In this document: positions 1 to 5,599 of the stretch, piece by piece
How positions within the stretch are numbered: position 1 is the first letter of the stretch
How the letters are laid out: each line of letters starts with the position of its first letter
Source of the DNA: Bifidobacterium breve
GTDB taxonomy: Bacteria; Actinomycetota; Acidimicrobiia; Acidimicrobiales; Ilumatobacteraceae
Length of the DNA stretch: 6,466 nucleotides
Direction: 5' to 3'
NCBI GenBank assembly: GCA_945889575.1
Contig: CAMDBY010000098.1
Coordinates: 1 to 6,466 of the forward strand
The notes under the pieces: model-generated
The model's input: only the letters and a program-made list of their open reading frames with translations
The model's database searches: none
Told to the model about the DNA's origin: nothing
Translations under genes and position numbers: made by a program

Positions 1-45
1 AGGAAACGAAAGGAGTAATACAACAAGAATGATGGGGCCTGGCAT
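1..45 (-). CDS. N-terminal fragment of a hydrophobic (membrane or exported) protein, cut by the window edge
   Basis: An ATG at 45-43 on the minus strand opens a frame that stays open to the window edge. It gives 15 residues, MPGPIILVVLLLSFP, which look like the start of a transmembrane helix or signal sequence. The start lies 3 nt behind the ridA stop codon, and an AAAGG sits about 10 nt upstream inside the end of ridA, as expected for the second gene of a ridA operon. The family cannot be recognised from 15 residues. The frame could also be chance, since only 45 bases are visible, so the call rests on spacing, the ribosome-binding site and hydrophobicity. Confidence 0.45.
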   Translation of the reverse strand, partial: MPGPIILVVLLLSFP

Positions 46-48
46 GAC

Positions 49-414
49 TTACTTACCTTTCGATTCGGGCTTGAATGCCCATGCTTCGATTTCTACTGCT
101 CCACCAAATGGTAGCGATGCAACACCAATGGTGCTACGTGCAGGACGTGCAGTGCCGAATCCCTTGGCGTATGCCTCGTTGAAAGTTGCAAATGTATCCA
201 TGTCGGTGAGGAAGCAGAGCGTCTTTGAGATGTCATTGATGCTCGCGCCCATAGAAGCGAGTTGAGCTTTCAAGTTCACAATTGCTTGATTTGTCTGTGC
301 AAGGACACCGCCTTCGACAATTGCTCCATCTTTCATTCCGAGCTGGCCGGACACGATGATCCAGTCGCCTGCGCGAACAACGGGGGTATAAGGAGGCTGC
401 GGTGCTGCTGACAT
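49..414 (-). CDS. ridA: RidA family reactive intermediate/imine deaminase
   Basis: The product has 121 residues, about the normal RidA length. RidA proteins are cytosolic homotrimers that hydrolyse reactive enamine/imine intermediates released by PLP enzymes to ketoacids and ammonia. Family features visible are the early VSGQLGMKDG segment (residues 21-30), a GASINDI segment (57-63), and the C-terminal signature PARSTIGVASLP (91-102) followed by VEIEAWAF. Arg93 aligns with the substrate carboxylate-binding Arg105 of E. coli RidA. Glu108, 15 residues later, aligns with Glu120, so the active-site pair is intact. The ATG at 414 is chosen because AAGG lies 8 nt upstream and the family begins here. 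An upstream in-frame ATG at 462 would add 16 residues and run into the divergent lipoprotein gene. The gene diverges from that lipoprotein across 46 bp. Substrate preference within the Rid superfamily cannot be read from the sequence. Confidence 0.94.
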   Translation of the reverse strand: MSAAPQPPYTPVVRAGDWIIVSGQLGMKDGAIVEGGVLAQTNQAIVNLKAQLASMGASINDISKTLCFLTDMDTFATFNEAYAKGFGTARPARSTIGVASLPFGGAVEIEAWAFKPESKGK

Positions 415-446
415 AGACCCAACCTTACGCCACAGCGCTGAGTGCG

Positions 447-452
447 TACGAT
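447..452 (+). promoter_or_regulatory. Candidate -10 element for the lipoprotein gene, possibly giving a leaderless mRNA
   Basis: TACGAT fits the actinobacterial TANNNT -10 pattern and ends 8 nt before the ATG at 461. This would place the transcription start at or next to the start codon. No Shine-Dalgarno sequence precedes ATG 461, which agrees with leaderless translation. A hexamer CTTACG lies 17 bp upstream (424-429) but matches the -35 consensus poorly. The whole divergent spacer between ridA and the lipoprotein is only 46 bp, so both promoters must be compressed here. This is inference from pattern only. Confidence 0.35.
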
Positions 453-460
453 TGAATCTC

Positions 461-1363
461 ATGACCCCTCTTCCTGCATACAGTCGTCGCCGATTTCTGG
501 CACTTTCTGCCTCCCTAGGCCTTGGCGGTTTGGTTGCCGCATGTGGGGGTTCATCGTCATCCTCGAGTTCAGGCGCCATCGATGGTGTCTCAGGCACTTT
601 GCAAGTAGTGAAGCGATTTCCGACGAGTGGTTTAGTACCTGGTTCTATTCGTCTTCCTATTTCATTAGCCGATACGTCTGGGGTGTTGACGACTGACGGA
701 AAAGTGAAGTTGCCACAGACCTTGACTGGGAAAGTCATTGACACAGCATCAGGCGATGTTGTCATTGCGTCTGTGACTGCCGACAAACATGACACGAATA
801 TGCCAACTCCATATTGGCCATTCATTGTTGAGGTGCAAAAAGTTGGTGTCTACCTTTTGATACTCGACGTAGCTCCCGAGTCAGAAATGTCGTTTCAAGT
901 GGAAGAACGCGAGAACGTGTTGAGTCCATTGGTCGGAGATCCACTTCCTCCGTACGACACTCCAACAACTGATAACAGCCGTGGCGTTGACCCAATCTGC
1001 ACGCGCCCCGAAGGCACTTGCCCATTCCACACTGAGACGTTGACCGAAGCATTGAAAAGCGGCAAACCAGTCGTGTATTTAATTGGTACACCCGCGTATT
1101 GCGAAACGGGAACATGCGCACCAGGCCTTGAAGCCCTTATTGATTTATCTAAAACAATTGGCGACGCTGCAGTTTTTGTGCACGCCGATGTCTACGTAGA
1201 CAAAACTGCAACAACTGTTGCGCCGGCAGTTCTGGCATACAAGTTGGCATATGAGCCATTGATCTACATCACTGATGCAAAAGGTATGTTGGTGAACAGG
1301 CTTGACGCAGTGTTCGACGTAACTGAAATCAGCAGCGCGTTAGCTGCTGCGGGAATTAGCTAA
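461..1363 (+). CDS. Tat-exported lipoprotein with a C-terminal thioredoxin-like domain
   Basis: The product has 300 residues. The N-terminus carries a twin-arginine motif SRRRFL (residues 8-13), a hydrophobic stretch, and a lipobox LVAAC with the lipidated Cys at 28, followed by a Gly/Ser-rich linker. This predicts a folded protein exported by Tat and anchored to the outer face of the membrane. Residues about 45-150 look like a beta-sandwich domain (YWPFIVEV, VGVYLLILDV). Residues about 175-300 look thioredoxin-like: a strand KPVVYLIGTP precedes CETGTC (Cys214, Cys219), and VFVHADVYVD plus the EPLIYITDAKG segment follow. The two active-site-like cysteines are spaced Cx4C rather than CxxC. A second pair, Cys180 and Cys187, precedes the domain. 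ATG 461 is preferred; TTG at 452 would add three residues and has no better ribosome-binding site. Redox partner and substrate are unknown. A role in extracytoplasmic redox or copper/cytochrome handling is only an idea. Confidence 0.82.
   Translation: MTPLPAYSRRRFLALSASLGLGGLVAACGGSSSSSSSGAIDGVSGTLQVVKRFPTSGLVPGSIRLPISLADTSGVLTTDGKVKLPQTLTGKVIDTASGDVVIASVTADKHDTNMPTPYWPFIVEVQKVGVYLLILDVAPESEMSFQVEERENVLSPLVGDPLPPYDTPTTDNSRGVDPICTRPEGTCPFHTETLTEALKSGKPVVYLIGTPAYCETGTCAPGLEALIDLSKTIGDAAVFVHADVYVDKTATTVAPAVLAYKLAYEPLIYITDAKGMLVNRLDAVFDVTEISSALAAAGIS
1330..1349. terminator. GC-rich hairpin at the junction of two convergent genes, possible bidirectional terminator
   Basis: CAGCAGC (1330-1336) and GCTGCTG (1343-1349) form a perfect 7-bp stem around a 6-nt loop. 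It lies in the last codons of the lipoprotein gene and 6 nt past the stop of the convergent A-type carrier gene. It could therefore act on transcripts from both sides. No T-run follows on either strand, so it is not a classical intrinsic terminator, and it may simply reflect alanine codons near the lipoprotein C-terminus. Confidence 0.25.
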
Positions 1364-1676
1364 ACGACTTGCCGCAACCGCATGAGCGAGTTGCAGTTGG
1401 GTTCGTAATTGCGAAACCTTGTTCGTTCAGACCATCTTTGTAGTCAAGGCTTGCGCCTTCAAGCATGGGAGCTGATGCTGGGTCAACAACAACGCGCACT
1501 GCACCAAATGTGAGTGTGATGTCGTCGGTAGCAATATCGCCGTCGAAGTACATGTCGTATGAATAACCTGAGCAACCGCCGGACTTCACTGCAACGCGAA
1601 GTGCCATCTCTGATGCGCCCTCTGCTTCGAGAAGCTGGGCTACTTTGCTTGCTGCATTGTCTGTGAGAGTGATCAT
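1356..1676 (-). CDS. HesB/IscA/ErpA-type iron-sulfur cluster carrier (A-type protein)
   Basis: The product has 106 residues, the usual length for A-type carriers. These small cytosolic proteins accept Fe-S clusters from the assembly scaffold and pass them to target enzymes. The three conserved cysteines are all present: Cys35 in SGGCSGYSY, and Cys99 and Cys101 in SCGCGKSF at the C-terminus. The MITLTDNAASKV start and the GFAITNP segment before the Cys pair are also typical. ATG 1676 is supported by AAAGG at 1687-1683, 6 nt upstream. The gene ends in an 8-bp tail-to-tail overlap with the lipoprotein gene. It diverges from mrp, another Fe-S factor, across 86 bp, which supports a shared role. 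IscA and ErpA subtypes cannot be separated from this sequence alone, so no symbol is given. Confidence 0.95.
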   Translation of the reverse strand: MITLTDNAASKVAQLLEAEGASEMALRVAVKSGGCSGYSYDMYFDGDIATDDITLTFGAVRVVVDPASAPMLEGASLDYKDGLNEQGFAITNPTATRSCGCGKSFS

Positions 1677-1712
1677 GGTGGACCTTTCGAAGCGGGTTCC
1701 TGTACCTACCTA

Positions 1713-1741
1713 ATAATAGGCACAGGGGATGGCATTAACAA
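1713..1741 (-). promoter_or_regulatory. Candidate promoter of the A-type Fe-S carrier gene
   Basis: On the minus strand TTGTTA (1741-1736, 4 of 6 to the -35 consensus) is followed after exactly 17 bp by TATTAT (1718-1713, 5 of 6 to the -10 consensus). This predicts a start near 1706 and a leader of about 30 nt ending in the AAAGG ribosome-binding site. The -10 lies within an imperfect inverted repeat, CCTA-ATAA-TAGG at 1709-1720, which could be an operator. No regulator is visible in the window. The call rests on consensus match and spacing. Confidence 0.5.
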
Positions 1742-1749
1742 TACGCCAG

Positions 1750-1755
1750 TAGGAT
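1750..1755 (+). promoter_or_regulatory. Start signal of mrp: AGGA ribosome-binding site, alternatively a -10 element for a leaderless mRNA
   Basis: TAGGAT contains AGGA (1751-1754), 8 nt before the GTG at 1763, an acceptable Shine-Dalgarno that fixes GTG as the mrp start. The ATG at 1761 is out of frame and meets TGA at once. The same hexamer also fits TANNNT and lies 7 nt before the GTG, the geometry of a leaderless actinobacterial promoter. I see no convincing -35 upstream. Both readings support the same start codon. Confidence 0.4.
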
Positions 1756-1762
1756 TAATTAT

Positions 1763-2956
1763 GTGAGCAAGAGAGCCGTTGCAGCGCCCTCCATTGAAGA
1801 GGTCCAAAACCTGCTTCGTGCTGTCATTGACCCCGAATTGGGCGACAACATCGTCGATTTGGGCATGGCTGGGGCCATCACCATGGCCGATGGCGTCATC
1901 ACTATTGGCGTGAAACTCACAATTCGCGGCTGCCCATTGCGCGCCCAAATTCAAAAAGACATCCGTTCTCGCCTTGAAGTGCACCCCTGGGTTACCAAAG
2001 TGAAGATCGACTGGGGTGAAATGACGCCCGAAGAACGCACCGAGGTCATGTCACGCGCCAGGTGGAATGCCCGTGAAAATGCCACCGATACTGCCGTGCC
2101 ATTGTCTGCACGTGTTCTTGCAATTGCAAGTGGCAAGGGTGGAGTCGGTAAGTCTTCCGTCACTGTGAACTTGGCAGCTGCGCTTGCAGCAGCCGGGAAA
2201 ACTGTCGGAGTTCTCGACGCAGATATTTGGGGATTCTCTATCCCCCGCATGTTGGGTATGCCAGACCGTTTAGAAGCAGCAACTGTTCCTGGTCACGACA
2301 AGCCAATGATTATTCCGAATGAACGTGTCATCGGAAACGGATTACTGAAAGTCGTGTCAACCGGAATGTTGGTAGAAGACGAAGGCACCGCGCTGATGTG
2401 GCGTGGCCTCATGCTTACAAAAGCTGTCGAGCAATTTCTAAATGACGTCAATTGGGGTCATCTTGATTACTTGTTGATTGATATGCCGCCGGGAACTGGT
2501 GACGTGCAAATGGGGCTTGCGCGCATGTTACCGCGCACCGACTTATTGATTGTCACAACTCCTGCAGTCTCCGCACAGAAGGTTGCAATTCGCGCAGCTG
2601 ACATGGCGCGCAGAAGTTTTTTGCGTGTTGCTGGTGTTATTGAAAACATGAGCGAGTTCACATGTGATCACGGCGAGTCATACGCATTGTTCGGCACAGG
2701 TGGTGGACAAGCACTTGCTGATGAAGTGGGCGTTGAGCTTCTTGGTCAAATTCCGATTGAGCCAGCAGTTGCTGCTGGTGGAGACAACGGAGAACCGCTA
2801 GTACTCACCTCATCGTCAGAAGCAGCACGCATCTTTACCGCAATTGCGGCACGCATCATTGCTGACACTCCCGAAGTGGAAGACATGGCTGGTTGTTCTG
2901 CACGCGACGAAGACGTCATTGTCACAGTACGTCGTAGTCAGAATCCCCAGGCATAG
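1763..2956 (+). CDS. mrp: Mrp/ApbC-family Fe-S cluster assembly P-loop ATPase with N-terminal MIP18 domain
   Basis: The product has 397 residues. Mrp/ApbC proteins are cytosolic dimeric ATPases that carry or transfer Fe-S clusters. Residues about 10-85 form a MIP18 (DUF59) domain with the DPELGDNIVDLG segment and its conserved Cys57 in RGCPLR. Residues about 116-370 form the ATPase: a deviant Walker A GKGGVGKSS (124-132) with both lysines, the DADIWGFSIPRMLG segment (152-165), Walker B ending at Asp240 in LLIDMPPGTGDVQ, and GVIENMSEF before the metal-site region. In that region the usual CxxC reads CDHG (301-304), so only one cysteine remains. A further Cys378 lies in the acidic C-terminal tail. 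The GTG start is supported by AGGA 8 nt upstream. The gene diverges from the A-type carrier and overlaps the convergent Nudix gene by 35 bp. Family assignment is secure; how it holds a cluster is open. Confidence 0.96.
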   Translation: MSKRAVAAPSIEEVQNLLRAVIDPELGDNIVDLGMAGAITMADGVITIGVKLTIRGCPLRAQIQKDIRSRLEVHPWVTKVKIDWGEMTPEERTEVMSRARWNARENATDTAVPLSARVLAIASGKGGVGKSSVTVNLAAALAAAGKTVGVLDADIWGFSIPRMLGMPDRLEAATVPGHDKPMIIPNERVIGNGLLKVVSTGMLVEDEGTALMWRGLMLTKAVEQFLNDVNWGHLDYLLIDMPPGTGDVQMGLARMLPRTDLLIVTTPAVSAQKVAIRAADMARRSFLRVAGVIENMSEFTCDHGESYALFGTGGGQALADEVGVELLGQIPIEPAVAAGGDNGEPLVLTSSSEAARIFTAIAARIIADTPEVEDMAGCSARDEDVIVTVRRSQNPQA

Positions 2957-3767
2957 CAATTCCAATTACTCGACCATCAGAGTCGATTTTAATTTTCGGC
3001 AAAATGGTTTGTGGAGTGCCGACTTTTGCCGCTGCTGCCATCACTTCATCTGTTGTTGCATGGGGAAGTATGAACTCAATGTTTGCCCTGGTTGGAGGCA
3101 TCAACATCAGATCTTTATCGTGGGCACGACGCATGGCCTCTTGAGGGCTGATCCAGAAACTTTCAATAGTTTCACCATCATCATGTAGCGGTACTTGCGC
3201 TGCTGGTGCACGCGCAATAAAGAACCGAGTATCGAAACGGCGCTTCTCGCCCATTGGTGTAATCCAGTGGCTGACATAGTGAATGTCATCCGTAGTCAAA
3301 CGCAAGCCTTCTGCCACGCACAAATCAAGCAGTGCTACTGAACCATCATGAATATTGTGGCGTTCGTGATTGAAACGTGACTCGACTTCAGGAGAATCGA
3401 ATCGAACAACATCGCCAGTGTCTTCGTGGCGCGCTAGCAATACACCGGCCTCTTCGAAACACTCACGAATGCACGCAACCCAAAAAGCAAGGCCACCGCT
3501 GGCGAGACCAAGTAGTGAACTGGCGTGTGCATCAGTCAGTCCGTCACAAATTTCTGCAATTTCTTCAATGCCGTCTACGTCATCAACTTTTCCCCCAGGG
3601 AATACAAACATTCCACTGGCAAATGCTGCAGAGAACGTGCGGCGCAACATGAAGACTTCAATGCCGCCTGCAACTGCATCACGAATAAGTAGAACAGTCG
3701 CTGCTGGTTTTATCGGCACGGTCCGCGGGTCAAATGGCTCGTCGCTGGTCTGTGGTGCGTTGCTCAT
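2922..3767 (-). CDS. Nudix hydrolase with an insertion in the Nudix box (NUDT19-like)
   Basis: The product has 281 residues. Nudix enzymes cleave nucleoside diphosphates linked to another moiety, using metal held by the Nudix-box glutamates. The box is split. FPGGKVDD is at residues 56-63, while the catalytic half RECFEEAGVLL starts at 101 (Glu102, Glu105, Glu106). This gives about 28 residues more than the canonical GX5EX7REUXEEXGU spacing. Such an insertion is known in NUDT19-type proteins, some of which are CoA diphosphatases. The fold start PAATVLLIRD (21-30) and a typical outer segment FFIARAP (182-188) are present. ATG 3767 has GGGGAG 8 nt upstream, and its first base is the last base of the fxsA stop (TAATG), so translation is probably coupled. 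It is the last gene of the nfeD-fxsA-nudix operon and overlaps convergent mrp by 35 bp. The substrate is not determined; CoA derivatives are one candidate. Confidence 0.91.
   Translation of the reverse strand: MSNAPQTSDEPFDPRTVPIKPAATVLLIRDAVAGGIEVFMLRRTFSAAFASGMFVFPGGKVDDVDGIEEIAEICDGLTDAHASSLLGLASGGLAFWVACIRECFEEAGVLLARHEDTGDVVRFDSPEVESRFNHERHNIHDGSVALLDLCVAEGLRLTTDDIHYVSHWITPMGEKRRFDTRFFIARAPAAQVPLHDDGETIESFWISPQEAMRRAHDKDLMLMPPTRANIEFILPHATTDEVMAAAAKVGTPQTILPKIKIDSDGRVIGIAMPGDSDYDVL
2970..2996 (+). terminator. Candidate intrinsic terminator of mrp
   Basis: TCGAC (2970-2974) and GTCGA (2982-2986) form a 5-bp stem with a 7-nt loop, followed directly by TTTTAATTTT. The structure begins 14 nt after the mrp stop, the expected place. 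It lies inside the 3' coding part of the convergent Nudix gene, so it is also constrained by that protein's sequence. The stem is short and the strength is doubtful. Confidence 0.35.
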
Positions 3768-4234
3768 TATTTGTTCTCCCCCTCAAGAGGGTCAACATCG
3801 ATGACATCAAAAGATGACGCCAATGTTCCCCTGGTCTCCACGATAGGTCCCGAGTGTGTTGCGCGTATCACTGTGATCTTTGAACGACTTCTACGCAGCA
3901 CCAACTTGGTGGCCAAAGCTCGCGTTGGTGGTAACAAGAGTGTGATGGCTAGCGCGTCAGAAATAAACCCAGGGGCAAACAGAAATACGCCGGCAGCCAA
4001 GACACAGACCCCATGCACAATTTGTGTTGATGGTTCTTCCCCACGCTGAATAGCCGCAGTGAAGTCTTTGTAAACACGCATGCCTTCACGTTTTACCAAG
4101 GATGTGCCGACCGCCGAAATAGCAATGAGCAACGCCACGGTGGGCAGCAAACCCACCTGATGACCGACTTGAACAATGACGTACAACTCAATCAGTGGCA
4201 CTACCACAACTAGCGAAACGACCAATAGGAACAT
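3767..4234 (-). CDS. fxsA: FxsA family inner-membrane protein
   Basis: The product has 155 residues, the usual FxsA length. FxsA is a cytoplasmic membrane protein whose overproduction in E. coli counters F-plasmid exclusion of phage T7; its normal role is unknown. Hydrophobic segments lie at about 2-24, 28-46 and 73-102. Family landmarks are PLIELYVIVQVG (13-24), a polar loop with KREGMRVYKDF (48-58), and FLFAPGFISDALAITLLLPPTR (within 84-105). The tail from about 112 is basic and then acidic. The ATG at 4234 is 3 nt after the nfeD-like stop and has only a weak purine stretch upstream, so it is probably translated by coupling. Its TAA shares a base with the Nudix start. Pairing with an NfeD-like membrane protein suggests a membrane-related unit, but this is inference. 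Confidence 0.9.
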   Translation of the reverse strand: MFLLVVSLVVVVPLIELYVIVQVGHQVGLLPTVALLIAISAVGTSLVKREGMRVYKDFTAAIQRGEEPSTQIVHGVCVLAAGVFLFAPGFISDALAITLLLPPTRALATKLVLRRSRSKITVIRATHSGPIVETRGTLASSFDVIDVDPLEGENK

Positions 4235-4237
4235 TTT

Positions 4238-5587
4238 CTAGCTTTTTGACCGAGCTTCGCGATAATCCTTCGCTGCGCCTTCAAGTGGTTCCACTTCCAA
4301 TGTGATGCCATCAATAGCAACGACTCGCATCTGGTCATTATCCGCCAGCGGCGTTGCGCGGTTCGTACGTGCATGCCATTTCGCGCCATCTACTAACACA
4401 GTTCCTTCTGGGTTCACAGCGCCCACTGCAACACCAACGGTGCCGAGGAGGTTCTCACGACCGATAGTTGGAGTTGCAAAGCGTGTGCGCACCATCGAAG
4501 GCATACCCACAATGAACGACAGTGCAACGCTGATGATGCAGACAGACATCGATAGCCAGCCTGGTCGCATGGTGATTCCGTCAACATCTCTGAACATGGT
4601 GAACGCACCAATGATGTACGACACGAGGCCGACTCCTGTCCAGACTCGTGGTACACCCACTTGTACATCGACTGCGAATGCCACGAACGCGGCCAAGAGA
4701 AATGCAATGCCGACACCACTCATCGACAGGGCGCCAATTCCCATGCATCCGAGTATCAGACATACAGCACCAACAAAGGCAGCGATACCAATGCCAGCAG
4801 TAAAGAACTCAAAGAGCAACAACGCAAGCCCGATTGTGACGAGAAGAAGTGCTGATGGTGGGCTTGCAACGGTGTGCAACAAGCGAGGCATAAGACCGAG
4901 TTTGAAGAAGCGAACTGTGGTTGCTTCACGCGTGACTTGTCCCTTTGCATCTAATGCATCAGACACGGTGTCAAGAGTGATAGAGCGAATGTTAAGTCCG
5001 TCAAGTGCATACAACATGTTGCGCAAAACAGGAACACCACGGTCATCAGTAGAAAACTTCAGAACTTTTTGTTCGCGTGCATCCAGAAAACCTAGAGAGC
5101 CAGCTTGTAATTTTTCATCTGCAGCACCAAACGTCACTTGACTACCGTTCACAGACAACATTGCGCCGGTGCGTCCAATGCGTGCGCCAGGTGCCATTGC
5201 TGTCACGTCAGCTACTGCCAACATCTGTGCAGGCAATCCGTATGCGCGGGCTCCACTTGGTCCCACCCAAATTGCAACAGGAATTTTTGATGCTGAAATT
5301 GCAGTAAGAACTTCGGTCATCCGATCGCGCCCGACAACAGCACCTTGTGTGTTCAGTTGAAAGATGACCGCCTGTGCGCCGTTGTTTTGCGAGCGAACAA
5401 TTGCTTTCTCAATGGAGTCCGCCACGATGCTGTCAATAAGCCCGCTGACTTCCACCACATCAACGGGGGCAAGTTTCGCTGAGTTGTCAGCCGCGCTTGC
5501 ACCGTGGCCTGTCATCAAGCTGAGCGCTGGCCCAGCAATAACAAGTGCCAGTCCGCACATGATGCGTCTTTTTGCGCCTACCCTCAA
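4238..5587 (-). CDS. NfeD-like membrane protein with a ClpP-like domain lacking the catalytic serine
   Basis: The product has 449 residues. The N-terminus has basic residues (RVGAKRR, 2-8), a hydrophobic core to about 25, and a likely signal cleavage after GASA near 32. Residues about 41-170 resemble the ClpP-class domain of long NfeD proteins, with VVEVSGLIDSI, AVIFQLNTQG, AIWVGPSGARA and the MAPGARIG signature (131-138). Where the archaeal NfeD protease has A-A-S-A-G, this protein has A-Y-G-L-P, putting Gly117 at the serine position. The region that should bring the lysine is short and unlike. Five membrane segments follow at about 243-362. A C-terminal NfeD beta-barrel lies at about 376-437 (GTVGVAVG, EGTVLVDGAKWHA). 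The TTG start at 5587 has AAGGAG 6 nt upstream, a better site than the internal ATG at 5560. It heads the operon with fxsA and nudix. A protease role is doubtful; a scaffold or membrane-organising role, as proposed for NfeD/flotillin pairs, is possible. Confidence 0.86.
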   Translation of the reverse strand: MRVGAKRRIMCGLALVIAGPALSLMTGHGASAADNSAKLAPVDVVEVSGLIDSIVADSIEKAIVRSQNNGAQAVIFQLNTQGAVVGRDRMTEVLTAISASKIPVAIWVGPSGARAYGLPAQMLAVADVTAMAPGARIGRTGAMLSVNGSQVTFGAADEKLQAGSLGFLDAREQKVLKFSTDDRGVPVLRNMLYALDGLNIRSITLDTVSDALDAKGQVTREATTVRFFKLGLMPRLLHTVASPPSALLLVTIGLALLLFEFFTAGIGIAAFVGAVCLILGCMGIGALSMSGVGIAFLLAAFVAFAVDVQVGVPRVWTGVGLVSYIIGAFTMFRDVDGITMRPGWLSMSVCIISVALSFIVGMPSMVRTRFATPTIGRENLLGTVGVAVGAVNPEGTVLVDGAKWHARTNRATPLADNDQMRVVAIDGITLEVEPLEGAAKDYREARSKS

Positions 5588-5593
5588 TGGTCT

Positions 5594-5599
5594 CTCCTT
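5594..5599 (-). promoter_or_regulatory. Strong Shine-Dalgarno that fixes the TTG start of the nfeD-like gene
   Basis: AAGGAG on the minus strand ends 6 nt before TTG 5587-5585. It is the best ribosome-binding site in the window and decides for TTG over the ATG at 5560, which has only an A-rich, poor upstream sequence. The site lies within the 16-bp gap to the divergent ATPase gene. Confidence 0.7.

Noticed and set aside
29..265. Plus-strand open frame of 78 codons with AAAGGAG upstream of its ATG
   Set aside because: It is antisense to ridA, whose active-site residues are intact; the spacing from AAAGGAG to the ATG is 13 nt, and the translation shows no known family.
49..414. ridA plus Get3-like genes as the equivalent of the mycobacterial Rv3678c-Rv3679-Rv3680 cluster
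   Set aside because: The orientation matches, but the genes are 5 kb apart here, and this is a canonical 121-residue RidA rather than the longer RidA-like type I recall for Rv3678c.
415..825. Upstream extension of the ridA frame to 825
   Set aside because: It runs antisense through the lipoprotein gene; RidA proteins start near MSAAPQ, and AAGG lies just before ATG 414.
4302..5141. 279-codon plus-strand open frame inside the nfeD-like gene
   Set aside because: It is a full antisense shadow of a gene with recognisable domains, has Thr/Pro/Ser-rich random-like composition and no ribosome-binding site.
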